Below are positions 1 through 10,599 of a DNA stretch of 64,000 nucleotides, piece by piece (position 1 is the first letter of the stretch; the number at the start of each line of letters is the position of its first letter). This stretch comes from Spisula solida. Its lineage: Eukaryota; Mollusca; Bivalvia; Venerida; Mactridae. Location: the NCBI GenBank assembly GCA_947247005.1, contig OX365952.1, positions 3,866,501 through 3,930,500 on the forward strand, in the 5' to 3' direction. A model generated the notes under the pieces. The model saw nothing but the letters and a program-made list of their open reading frames with translations. It made no database searches and was not told where the DNA came from. The position numbers and the translations under genes are program-made.

Positions 1-408
1 TCATTTATCAACAATATATGTGGGATGTTATTGAACATTGGCTTCAATGTTAGTTAGAAACTGTTGACAAATTGTTTAGATCTAACGTGGCATTGTAATC
101 CTTAACTTCTAGTGATGAAAAGATTTTTAAAAAAAATAGCAGTCTACCTTTTTAAATGTTTTGAGTTAAGAGAACAGTTTTTATAGATACTATTTGTATA
201 TATTTACCTATTTGTACCATGACTTACTATTGTGTTATAAATGTGCGTTCTGTATGGCATTGCTACATCTCCTCAGACTTTATTATTAAGTTTGCTAAAG
301 TAAATGGTGTTGTAACATTCAATCTCACCACTAAAACTTTGAAAACTTTGCATGTAAAGTGTTAGAATGGATCTTAGTATTATATGTGTATACATGAGGT
401 CTGTACAT
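1..408. other. AT-rich sequence without recognisable gene
   Basis: I see no long open frame, repeat or RNA structure here. The sequence is AT-rich and leads directly into the GT-rich microsatellite. Confidence 0.5.
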
Positions 409-602
<194 letters not shown>

Positions 603-1594
603 ATGTGATTGTTTTGTTTGCATATTTATATATGTATTTATACATTGTTGTAAGCATGATCCATGGGCAGTATGCCTTAATTTCTAAAATAAACTGTAAA
701 ACTGTGAAGTAACCTGCTCAGAGAACACGTGCCCCTAAGCCAAGTGGGCTGGTCCTCTACATAGGGATGGCACTATGGTAAACAAGTCATTAAGAATTGC
801 AAGCAAACATAAATCCCCTACCGGTTTAAAGACATTTTCAATGTTTCTGTTGCCATAGCAGAATCAAAATATTTTTAGACGTGCATAATCCCCTTATTTC
901 CCCCTATCCACATATCAAGTTTCATAAACCCAGCTTGGAAACTGTTTGAGTTATGTTAGGATTCAGATTTTTTTATGGACGGACGGATGGACGTTCTCCC
1001 TGACTTGACGTTGTGTTTTCTTTTGTTCATTCTTTTGTTTGTAAAACCCCATAAGCAACATTTTGCACCCCATAAGCAACGGAATGAATAGAATCTAAAT
1101 AAAGCCTATTGTTCCGCACCCCACAATTGTAAGTGGGTGCGTACGGACTGACTGACGGACTGACTGACGGACGGACGGATGGGACTAATAAATGATTTAC
1201 AGTGTATGTGTGTTTTTATATACACACAACAGTAGAACCACCATATGTCTACATACCATAACACAAATACATAGTTCATGATAATTCTCCGTTAATTACC
1301 CTAACAGTGAACCCAATTAGTGTATTTACTTTTAGAACCCTTAGTTGCAATCGCCGTTGTGTAACCTTTGTCCTTGTTTGAGTGGCCTCTTATGAACAAT
1401 AACATACATGTAGTAAAGTGTGTTGCTTTTAATGTGAAGTAACCACTCGATTGAATATCAAAGTCGGTTCACAGTCAACAGGGGGCAACAATGTTACACC
1501 TAACAACTCAATTACTGTGATGCTACATGTATAACATTTATGTCTGTTATCATTAAATTGCGTGGAGTTTGGAAACATTTAATTTGGGGAGTCT
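603..1594. other. Intergenic sequence with GGAC/CTGA simple repeats
   Basis: No gene is seen. Two short simple repeats are present: GGACGGACGGATGGACG near 978-993 and a CTGA/CGGA run at about 1146-1181. Sequence from about 720 to 1000, ending in the GGAC run, resembles the tail of an old dispersed repeat, but no second copy lies in the window. Confidence 0.45.
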
Positions 1595-2040
1595 TCATTT
1601 TTTGTGTTTCCGGCATTGTGGTGCAGACTTTGTGTTTCTTGTATTGTGGTGCAACCTTTGTGTTTCTAGTAATGTGGTGCAACCATTGTGTTTCTAGTAT
1701 TGTGGAGCAACCTTTGTGTTTCTAGTATTGTGGAGCAACCGTTGTGTTTCTAGTAATGTGGGGTAACCTTTGTGTTTCTAGTATTGTGGAGCAGCCTTTG
1801 TGTTTCTAGCGTTGTGGTGCAACCTTTGTGTTTCTAGTATTGTGGAGCAACCGTTGTGTTTCTAGTAATGTGGGGTAACCTTTGTGTTTCTAGTATTGTG
1901 AAGCAGCCTTTGTGTTTCTAGTATTGTGGAGCAACCTTTGTGTTTCTAGTATTGTTGAGCAACCTTTGTGTTTCTAGTATTGTGGAGCAGCCTTTGTGTT
2001 TCTAGCGTTGTGGTGCAACCTTTGTGTTTCTAGCATTGTG

Positions 2041-2730
2041 GTACAACCATAGTGTTCCTAGTATTGTGGAGCAGCCTTTGTTTCTAGCGTTGTGGTGCAA
2101 CCTTTGTGTTTCTAGTATTGTGGAGCAGCCTTTGTGTTTCTAGCATTGTGGTGCACCTTTGTGTTTCTAGTATTGTGGTGCAGCCTTTGTGTTTCTAGCA
2201 TTGTGGTGCAGCCTTTGTGTCTCTAGTATTGTGGAGCAACCATTGTGTTTCTAGTATTGTGGAGCAACCTTTGTGTTTCTAGTATTGTGGAGCAACCATT
2301 GTGTTTCTAGCATTGTGGTACAACCATAGTGTTCCTAGTATTGTGGAGCAGCCTTTGTTTCTAGCGTTGTGGTGCAACCTTTGTGTTTCTAGTATTGTGG
2401 AGCAGCCTTTGTGTTTCTAGCATTGTGGTGCAACCTTTGTGTTTCTAGTATTGTTGTGCAGCCTTTGTGTTTCTAGCATTGTGGTGCAGCCTTTGTGTCT
2501 CTAGTATTGTGGAGCAACCATTGTGTTTCTAGTATTGTGGAGCAACCTTTGTGTTTCTAGTATTGTGGAGCAACCATTGTGTTTCTAGCATTGTGGTACA
2601 ACCATAGTGTTCCTAGTATTGTGGAGCAGCCTTTGTGTTTCTAGCGTTGTGGTGCAACCTTTGTGTTTCTAGTATTGTGGAGCAGCCTTTGTGTTTCTAG
2701 CATTGTGGTGCAACCATTGTGTTTCTAGTA
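2041..2730. repeat. Higher-order repeat of about 278 bp (10 monomers)
   Basis: A recognisable monomer run starting GTACAACCATAGTGTTCCTAG occurs at 2041, 2318 and 2596, which are spacings of 277 and 278 bp. Ten 28-bp monomers would be 280 bp. The missing 2 bp is explained in the first two copies by the short form CCTTTGTTTCTAG, which lacks one GT. Blocks of ten monomers were therefore duplicated as units. Confidence 0.8.
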
Positions 2731-2829
2731 TTGTTGAGCAACCTATTTGTTTCTAGTATTGTGGAGCCACCTTTGTGTTTCTAGTATTGTGGTGCAACCT
2801 TTGTGTTTCTAGTATTGTACTGCTTTCCT

Positions 2830-4221
2830 TTGTGTTTCTAGTATTGTACTGCTTTCCTTTGTGTTCCTAGTATTGTGGTGCAACCATTGTGTTTCCAGTA
2901 TTGTGGTGCAACCTTTGTGTTTCTAGTACTGTGGTGCAGCCTTTGTGTTTCTAGTATTGTGGTGCAACCTTTGTGTTTCTAGTATTGTGGTGCAACCATT
3001 GTGTTTCTAGTACTGTGGTGCAACCTTTGTGTTTCTAGTATTGTGGTGTAACCTTTGTGTTTCTAGTACTGTGGTGCAACCTTTGTGTTTCTAGTATTGT
3101 AGTGCCTTTCCTTTGTGTTTCTAGTATTGTGGTGCAGCCTTTGTGTTTTTAGTATTGTGGTGCAACCTTTGTGCTTCTAGTATAGTAATGCAACCTTTGT
3201 GTTTCTAGCGTTGTGGTGCAACCTTTGTGCTTCTAGCGATGTGGTGCAGCCTTTGTGTTTCTAGCGTTGTGGTGCAACCTTTGTGCTTCTAGCATTGTGG
3301 TGCAACCTTTGCGTTTCTAGTATTGTAGTGCAGCCTTTGTGTTTCTAGTATTGAAGTGCAGCCTTTATGTATCTAGTATGGTAGTGCAACCTTTGTGTGT
3401 CTAGTATTGTGGTGCATCTTTGTGTTTTAGTATTGTGTTGCAACCTTTGTGTTTCTAGCATTGTGGTGCAACCATTGTGTTTCAAGTATTGTGGAGCAGC
3501 CTTTGTGTTTCCATCTTTGTGGTGCAACCTTTGTGTTTCTAGTATTGTGGTGCAACCTTTGTGTTTCTAGTATTGTACTGCTTTCCTTTGTGTTCCTAGT
3601 ATTGTGGTGCAACCATTGTGTTTCCAGTATTGTGGTGCAACCTTTGTGTTTCTAGTACTGTGGTGCAGCCTTTGTGTTTCTAGTATTGTGGTGCAACCTT
3701 TGTGTTTCTAGTATTGTGGTGCAACCATTGTGTTTCTAGTATTGTGGTGCAACCTTTGTGTTTCTAGTATTGTGGTGTAACCTGTGTGTTTCTAGTATTG
3801 TGGTGCAACCTTTGTGTTTCTAGTATTGTAGTGCCTTTCCTTTGTGTTTCTAGTATTGTGGTGCAGCCTTTGTGTTTTTAGTATTGTGGTGCAACCTTTG
3901 TGCTTCTAGTATGGTAATGCAACCTTTGTGTTTCTAGCGTTGTAGTGCAACCTTTGTGCTTCTAGCGATGTGGTGCAGCCTTTGTGTTTCTAGCGTTGTG
4001 GTGCAACCTTTGCGTTTCTAGTATTGTAGTGCAGCCTTTGTGTTTCTAGTATTGAAGTGCAGCCTTTATGTATCTAGTATGGTAGTGCAACCTTTGTGTG
4101 TCTAGTATTGTGGTGCATCTTTGTGTTTTAGTATTGTGTTGCAACCTTTGTGTTTCTAGCATTGTGGTGCAACCATTGTGTTTCAAGTATTGTGGAGCAG
4201 CCTTTGTGTTTCTAGTATTGT
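2830..4221. repeat. Duplicated block of about 26 monomers (729-bp shift)
   Basis: Rare variant monomers recur at a constant distance. The GTACTGCTTTCC variant is at 2846 and 3575, and the AGTGCCTTTCC variant at 3101 and 3830, both 729 bp apart. Further right, TTCAAGTATT is at 3481 and 4182, only 701 bp apart, because the second copy lost one 28-bp monomer near 4000. This marks a second, longer duplication inside the array. Confidence 0.8.
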
Positions 4222-4622
4222 GGTGCAGCCTTTGTGTTTCCATCTTTGTGGTGCAACCTTTGTGTTTCTAGTATGGTAATGCAACCTTTGTGTAACTAAC
4301 TTTGTGGTGCAGCCTTTGTGTTTCCATCTTTGTGGTGCAACCTTTGTGTTTCTAGTATTGTGGTGCAACCTTTGTGTTACTAACTTTGTGGTGCAGCCTT
4401 TGTGTTTCCATCTTTGTGGTGCAGCCTTTGTGTTTCCAACTTTGTGGTGCAGCCTTTGTGTTTCCAACTTTGTGGTGCAACCTTTGTGTTTCTAGTATTG
4501 TGGTGCAACCTTTGTGTTACTAACTTTGTGGTGCAGCCTTTGTGTTTCCAACTTTGTGGTGCAACCTTTGTATTACCAACTTTGTGGTGCAGCCTTTGTG
4601 TTACCAACTTTGTGGTGCCATC

Positions 4623-5124
4623 TTTTTATGCGACATTGCTTGCTCTTAGTATGGACTTTGTGTAAATGCAATTAATCATTTCCACGAAACTTTCTTATAG
4701 CGTGTTATCTAGATTACCTTACGTTAAACATATTTATACATCAAACATCTGAGTATGTCCAGTTTTGTCATCAACTAGATGTGACACAAATCGTGTGGAT
4801 ATGTCTGTGCTAAGCGGACTCCAATACGTAATGTAATCACTGGCGGTCGATGAATCTGCAATTTTCCCTATAGAGATAATAACCTGATATTGTCTCTAAA
4901 TATGCTTAAGTACGAGCATGTATGACTCAGTTCTACCGCAGAATTTGGTGAGTAAATCGTGCCATTTTTTATTAATGAATTGTTCGTTTATAATTCAATA
5001 TGTAGCTGTACAGTTGTGGATGTAGTTTTTTCATGTTTTTGCATCCTTTCATCCCCTATCCGATTATAAATATTATTTTGTTTACTACCGTCACCATTCA
5101 TTTGTACCGGTGCAGAGATTGACC
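4623..5124. other. Unique AT-rich sequence
   Basis: I see no gene, repeat or structured element in this stretch between the minisatellite and the first W repeat. Confidence 0.4.
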
Positions 5125-5400
5125 ATTTACTGTTATTCCTAAAGTTTTATGACTGCGACAGCTCAAGTTACTAGTAAGTATCTCAGCCTTTTTTACAGCT
5201 GAAGCGTATTCTTTCAGCTTGTTGACAAATGGGACTTGGACTTGAAACTTTTTGAGTTCATTTTCTCGTTCAGTTGTCTGTTGGGTATTGTTGCCGTGTA
5301 ATTGTGGTATGTGATGTTTTTATGTTTTCTATGCTCGACTCTTTAAGTTAAGTGCTGCCTTCCCTGTCAATTTTTCATTTTAATAAAATTTTGTGCACAT
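5125..5400 (+). repeat. Dispersed repeat W, copy 1
   Basis: This copy starts with a TTACTGTTATTCCTAAA segment, then a TCAGC...GCTGA hairpin (5183-5203), an internal GTGTAATTGTGGTATGTGATG segment, and ends in TGCTGCCTTCCCTGTC. The same order of modules is seen at 8905-9275. Many shorter copies of the 3' core occur across the window in both orientations. It has no coding capacity. Confidence 0.7.
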
Positions 5401-6011
5401 TAATGATAATAGTCCAAATCGACAATTTCACCTTTTCGTGTCAAATGTGCCGATAAATTCGATAGTAGTACACTGCACGTCACAAGATATCGATAGCATG
5501 ACCGATACTGCATAATAACAACATTACGACTAGAGACATGTGGTTGTATGAAAGACCATTGGAGTTTTCCATATATGAGCTTAATGTGTACATTGCGTGT
5601 CCAAGCGGTCAACATTAAGAGCGAATAGCGTGTATCATCCATTATTTTTTAATTTGGACTGGAATGAGCATGTTATATTTAATATCGAGCACTCGGCAGT
5701 AATGGGTCTGTCAAGTATTGATGAATGAAATAATTAATAAGAACATTCATTTGCTGGTGTTGTCGTTTGTTCAACGCACGTTATGGGTCAATGAGAAACC
5801 TTTTCATGTGTGAAAGTATACATGTGTGTGTTTGTGGGTGGGCAGTTTAAGAAGTGTTGTTCGAGTTGAAAAACAACTTAATATGTAATTTTGCATAGTA
5901 ACCTTTAAGTAAGCATGCCATCAGACTGATTAATTTATGCCAATTAACATCTCATTCTTTGTTCCCCAAATCGTGGAATTTCTAAGAATACTCTACCTGA
6001 GTCAAAGCTAA
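5401..6011. other. Unique sequence
   Basis: An 80-codon open frame on the minus strand (5400-5642) shows no recognised domain or supporting splice structure, and I do not call it. Nothing else stands out. Confidence 0.4.
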
Positions 6012-6535
6012 ATTAATTTCTGCAATTGGTATTCATCATTTTCACACTTAGTCCAAATATAATTACATTAAATTGCGGAATTTATTTGAAGTTGGTCAGG
6101 TGTAATAATAACGTTTGATGAATTTTTCTCTAACTTCTTTATAAAAAGGACATATTAAAAGGAAATGATACTCAGTTTCTATTTGCTGCATTCTACAAAA
6201 TTTGCATAATCTCATATTTTTGACAATATTTCTTATTCTGCTTTCTTGGATTGCGAGTTTATATGCTGAACATCGTAGTCTAGTTAATGCAATTCTATGT
6301 GAATCAATTGAAATACAATTAAGATATTTTTCTAGTATAAAATCAACCTTAAAGCTTTTATAGACATCTAATTTAGATAAAACATTTAGTTCGCCAAACC
6401 AGCCTTGTACATACTGATCAATGATGCGTTGTATAATATTTAATTTGTGAAAGAGTAACATTGAATTTATTCCACATAAAAGCAAATACAAGGTTAGATA
6501 ACAAATTTTTCACATGTAATGCCCATGAATTAAGC
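6012..6535 (-). pseudogene. 3'-end fragment of a LINE reverse transcriptase
   Basis: The minus-strand frame 6096-6491 encodes 131 residues resembling the C-terminal tail of LINE ORF2 proteins. It includes the run RIIDQYVQGWFGEL, an RLRCSAYKLAIQE stretch, and then a zinc-ribbon-like CxxC...H...C arrangement (CKFC, EYHFLLICPFY). The start methionine is arbitrary. Matching sequence continues upstream in another frame (about 6420-6535: ALHVKNLL, FAFMWNK), so at least one frameshift breaks it. No endonuclease or catalytic RT motif remains, so this is a 5'-truncated dead copy. It differs from the LINE at 9.8-15.7 kb, whose ORF2 has no such C-terminal zinc motif, so a second LINE family is represented. 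The identification rests on residue patterns only. Confidence 0.75.
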
Positions 6536-6540
6536 ATTAT

Positions 6541-6718
6541 GCCAAAACGCGAGAATACGAAAGCACGATGATGATAATTGCGATAAACATTGTATACTAT
6601 CACGTTTTCATCATTGTACTCTCGTGTTTTTGTCATTGTACTGTCATGATTTCGCGTTTCATCATCTTTATTACGTGATCTCGCGATTTTGTCATCGTGC
6701 TTTCGTGTTTTCGTCATG
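6541..6718. repeat. CG-rich imperfect foldback repeat
   Basis: Units of the form TCGTGTTTTCGTCATCGT recur imperfectly from about 6603 to 6718. The left end (6541-6576) holds the same words inverted (ACGCGAGAATACGAAAG), so the tract can fold back on itself. It abuts the LINE remnant. The minus-strand frame through it is a lysine/arginine/aspartate-rich low-complexity peptide, not a gene. Confidence 0.6.
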
Positions 6719-8347
6719 GTAAATTTTCGTTGTAGTCATCTTAAGCGCCAATCAGTCTGCAAGTTACTGAAAGCCACTTTAACCGTATGTTACTATAAAT
6801 GTTAGCATATTCTATTGCACTGACTCTCTGACATTCATCATTACATCATGACACACACTTAATCACATTCAGACTAGTAAAGGAAGTAAAATATCACCAC
6901 GCCTATAAGAGAAACGATATGACATTTCTACAGTAGACTGATGGCTCGTGACATTTGTTACTGGAAGATTTATCGATAACGTATCAACATAATACCGTGA
7001 TGATAGAACACAAGAAACGAGTTGCCCACATTGGAGACAAACTTGATCTTCTAATTATACTTTCTGTGTTTCTATTACAGTCGTTTTATTTTTACGATAT
7101 GTTTGTAAAATGAGGTGTTTCAAAATGACGACAATGACAAAAGAAAACATACATTGACGTAAATGGGGGTTATTTCTCAAAATATAACTACGAGGGATGG
7201 TCAAAACATATACGAGGAAAATAGTTTTTTTATTTGACGTTTTTTTAAGTTTATCACATTCCCTGAATATGTAGGTAGATTTGTTTCATAATTGAGTCCC
7301 ATCTGATCGATCGTTGATATTGATTAAGTTTGATCGAACGTGGTTTCTAATGTCAGCGATTAAAATTTTCCAACGTTTTTCTGAGCAACATTACTCCGCA
7401 ACGTTACATAACAATTTGTCTCAAACACTGTGTTTATGAGTGATAGCCTGAGGAAAACCCTCGAAGCGAAAACCAGCTACGAAATGGTGTGTGGTGTGAA
7501 TTGAAAATCGCAAAATAACGTTGATAGTGTCCCCATGCTATTGGACAGCTCGACTTTATTTACGTCAAATTACATCATATAATTTTACAATAGTTCAACA
7601 GCTATACCTTACTTATTATATGCAACTTGCTCTCAAAAACGTTTTAAATTCTAGGTGGCAGGTGTATGAAATGTATTAAAATACAAACGCTTGTTAGCCT
7701 AAATAAATCTAGTGCTTGAGAATTCAGAAACTGTGTCGGCACCAAACCCTAGTTTTATTGCATGGAAATTACTGTCTGCAACAGTCTGCGTCATGCTTAA
7801 GACGCAATAAAAAAGGATAGGAGTTAAAGAAGGCATAAATTAGGAGCCGATTGCCTGTCACTAACCGTTATTTTGAAATAGACGCATACTGTTACAGTTC
7901 GCACGCGAACGTAAACTCGTTTATTCACAACATATCTTAAAACATTCCCACACACTTCATGACTATCGGTAAAATGTTTGATTTAGATTTAGTCAATTAA
8001 AGGAACAGCGTCTTAAAATTTCATTTGTAATGAATTAATTCTGGCTTAGATATTCAGGTAAAATGTTTCCCTAAAGCCAGTAAATTAGTCAAACGAAAAT
8101 AATATCCAGTTTCAGGTGACATTGAGCCACACAGTCAGCGCGGAAACTAATTTGTTAATATTAACTTGATCTAGCTATGGTATTTTATAGTAATATATGG
8201 ATTCATTGTATAAAACATTGTAATCATACAATGGCCGTAGGTATAGAGGGCTAATATAATATGTTGTAATATTAGTCAATATTCTAATGACGAAGGTGTT
8301 GAAAAGGAATTAAACGTGGTTATTTAGTCTCTAATTACATTTACTTA
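6719..8347. other. Unique AT-rich sequence
   Basis: I find no gene, tandem repeat or recognisable element in this 1.6-kb stretch. It contains only short open frames without domains. Confidence 0.4.
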
Positions 8348-8877
8348 TTAAAGGTGCTGCATCACAGATTGGGCTAAACATTTTGTATATCGTGATTTTC
8401 AAACCTAATCAAGTATTGATGTCATAGAAAGCCACTGATAGCGGTTGTGTTTTGAAAGATGTGGTGCAGATAAGCAATTTTAACCACTCTCGATATTGCC
8501 CACTAAGTATTATTTTCTTGAAAAAAAACAGCTAAGTGTCCTTCCAACATGATTTGTGAATTATGTAATTCACACATGATTGAACAGTAACATCAACAAA
8601 CTACAGCGTAAACATCAGTGATGTATTTGGTTCGTTTTTCGATTCGCTTCCATCCAATGCGAACAAATTTCAGGCAATTTAAGCAATAGTAGTTTTAATA
8701 TAGAATTTTTTATGTAAAAATGCTAAATATCTACAAAATGCCAAAGTTTCTCGAGTTATATTAGATGTCAGTGTGGTTGTTTATGGGATATACAGGCAAC
8801 TATACCAAAATTACGCGAATATTTGACAATTGTATTTTATTTTTGCAATACACCAATATGTGAGGCAGTCCCTTTAA
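8348..8877 (+). mobile_element. MITE-like element with TTAAAGG inverted termini
   Basis: The element begins TTAAAGGTGCTGCATCAC and ends GAGGCAGTCCCTTTAA. The end read in reverse begins TTAAAGGGACTGC, giving imperfect terminal inverted repeats of about 13 bp. It is 530 bp with no open frame, as expected for a non-autonomous DNA transposon. A shortened inverted copy lies at 38678-38945, where the interior segments with GCGTAAACATCA and CAGGCAATTTAAG are recognisable. The target duplication is unclear, and the superfamily cannot be assigned from the termini alone. Confidence 0.7.
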
Positions 8878-8904
8878 GTTCGGTTGCCTAAAAAAAATAA
8901 TGTT

Positions 8905-9275
8905 CAAAACACTTTACTATTATTCCTAAACCTTTTAGGAGTTTTGAAAGCTAAAACTATGTGTTTCAGCCTTTTATACAGCTGAAACTAGATCAGTTGT
9001 ATTACTAATTGGTAAAACGAGGACATTCAGCTTTTTATAGCTGAACATATGTCATTCAGCCTTTTTATTGCTGAAACGAGGACATTCAGCTTATTTTATA
9101 GCTGAAAATATGTCATTTAGCTTTTTATTGCTGAAACTGAGTTTTTAAGCGGTTCAGTTAATTTTCTCGTTCGAAAGTATCGGGCTTAGAGCCGTGTAAT
9201 TGTGGTATGTGATGTTCTTTATGTTTTCTGTGCTCGGCTGGTTAAGTTGGGTGCTTCCTTCCCTGTGGACAGGGT
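8905..9275 (+). repeat. Dispersed repeat W, copy 2, with expanded hairpins
   Basis: This copy is collinear with the one at 5125-5400 but has its hairpin head expanded. Five short hairpins of the form TTCAGC-loop-GCTGAA start near 8964, 9026, 9055, 9085 and 9116. The last four form two tandem copies of a 60-bp dimer that contains GAGGACATTCAGC. The body continues with GTGTAATTGTGGTATGTGATG and the tail GGGTGCTTCCTTCCCTGT. Confidence 0.75.
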
Positions 9276-9780
9276 CTATTATATTGCTATATCCGTCACC
9301 TAGATACAACAGCAGCTGTACGTATTAAGTAGGGGTTAAAACCCAAGCAAATAGTTTTGGCATTTCGTACTAAGTGCCTACCAATTTCTGTTCTAAATAA
9401 GTATGTATTCGGTACAATAATGCCCATAAATAATCAGTCTGAAATACGTGGACAACGTACAAAAAAAGAAAGTACAAATATTTCCGTGTAGATTGCGAAT
9501 TGATGTGACCGAAGTGTCATCTATATATAAATACTATTACGTATGGTATGACCGAGATTCGTGTACCGTGGACATCACACCACTTGATGAAATTGGATCT
9601 GTCATGAAGTAGAGGACAACAGAAAACAGAATGTTAGCCTGTATCTGACATAACTAGCATGGTGCCACAGGGAGTGGGGGATATATTCAGCACAATTAAT
9701 ACAAAATAAACAATATATCGTCATTTACAGACCGCCTATTATTGAACATGATACATCTGCCGTGCGTTCAGGGAAATCTA
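9276..9780. other. Unique sequence upstream of LINE
   Basis: I see no gene or repeat. The true 5' end of the downstream LINE could not be placed by a target-site duplication. Confidence 0.4.
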
Positions 9781-10254
9781 TAGAATTGTACGTAAAATAA
9801 TCACGATATTGCTGGCTCGCCACAGCGAGCCAGTATTACGATAGGAATTTAATGACAAAAAATAGCCAAAGAAAAATGGCCTTTCAAAAGCGGTTAGGTT
9901 TCCCGGATTTCTTATGGGTGACACGGGTGCGGCCATATTTGTTGTTGTTGGTGCAAGGTTGGCTAGGTTCGTATACCTCTGTCTCTTATTTTGGTGTCTT
10001 CTCCTGAAATCCGTGCTTAGATTAATTAAGTAAAACCACATGTTTTACGTTGTTATTACAGTAAAATTACCCAAAGTAATATTCACACAAAAGTAGGCTT
10101 CTGAACAATTTATCAGTTATAATGGTTTTGAGTAGCCTTACTAGTTTTCCTGGACTGTATTGTAACCATTACTGAACATGATACTTGATCGTCTTTCACT
10201 GACAGTTGAAACTAATTTAGTGCTTGTATTGACATTAAAAACATCAACTAGACA

Positions 10255-10596
10255 ATGGCCTCAAAGAATGATACAAACTTGCATAACAGATCGGACATTG
10301 ATGATCATAACGATTACAAAGGAATGTGCAAAATTCAGGACAGGAAGGCGAGCCACAATATAACAATTATATTCTACCAAAACAAAGACCATGATGCATT
10401 CATTGAACTTCTAAAGAACCAACATGATTTTGTTGATACAAAGAACAACAAAGGAATTACAACAACTTTATTTGTACATGACCAAAAGGTTGTTGTAACA
10501 GTTTTCTATACAAAAACAATTTTAATTCAGGGCACAGGCTGTAGAAACTGGCTTGTCACAGAATTCTATTCCTTAGTTGATCATCTAACAACATGA
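10255..10596 (+). CDS. LINE ORF1, N-terminal part up to in-frame TGA
   Basis: This is a 113-codon frame that starts at the first ATG, two codons after an in-frame TAG (10249), so the start is well supported. It is polar at the N terminus and then carries a small domain with ITIIFYQNKD, TTTLFVHDQKVVVTVFY and TILIQGTGCRNW. This pattern of a beta-rich segment around YxTKxxLIQG matches, from memory, the N-terminal region of ORF1 proteins in invertebrate esterase-type LINEs. The frame ends at TGA (10594-10596), and exactly the same frame resumes with no further stop for 620 codons. This piece is therefore the N-terminal part of one 734-codon ORF1. It may be cut by a single nonsense mutation or joined by readthrough, and the TGA is followed by C, a context known to be leaky. 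Confidence 0.8.
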   Translation: MASKNDTNLHNRSDIDDHNDYKGMCKIQDRKASHNITIIFYQNKDHDAFIELLKNQHDFVDTKNNKGITTTLFVHDQKVVVTVFYTKTILIQGTGCRNWLVTEFYSLVDHLTT

Positions 10597-10599
10597 CCG

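Larger units (their letters stand above)
1595..4622. repeat. 28-bp minisatellite, about 108 tandem monomers
   Basis: The monomer is 28 bp. Its two halves read GTGTTTCTAGTATT and GTGGTGCAACCTTT. It repeats with few length changes for about 3.03 kb. Main variant positions are GTG/GAG before GCA, AACC/AGCC, CTAGTATT/CTAGCATT/CTAGCGTT, and a right-end type with CCAACTTT or CCATCTTT in place of CTAGTATT (about 4230-4620). The plus strand is strongly T and G rich. Because 28 is not a multiple of 3, every frame cycles with an 84-bp (28-codon) period, so the 60-94-residue open frames on both strands are products of the repeat and not genes. Confidence 0.97.

Noticed and set aside
1595..4622. Regularly spaced 28-bp repeats as a CRISPR array
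   Set aside because: The repeats are head to tail with no spacers, and the window is animal DNA.
1540..4665. Many open frames rich in repeated HHNTRNTKVAPQ- or SLWCNLCVS-like peptides
   Set aside because: They follow the 28-bp monomer in all frames with a 28-codon period; there is no start, domain or coding bias.
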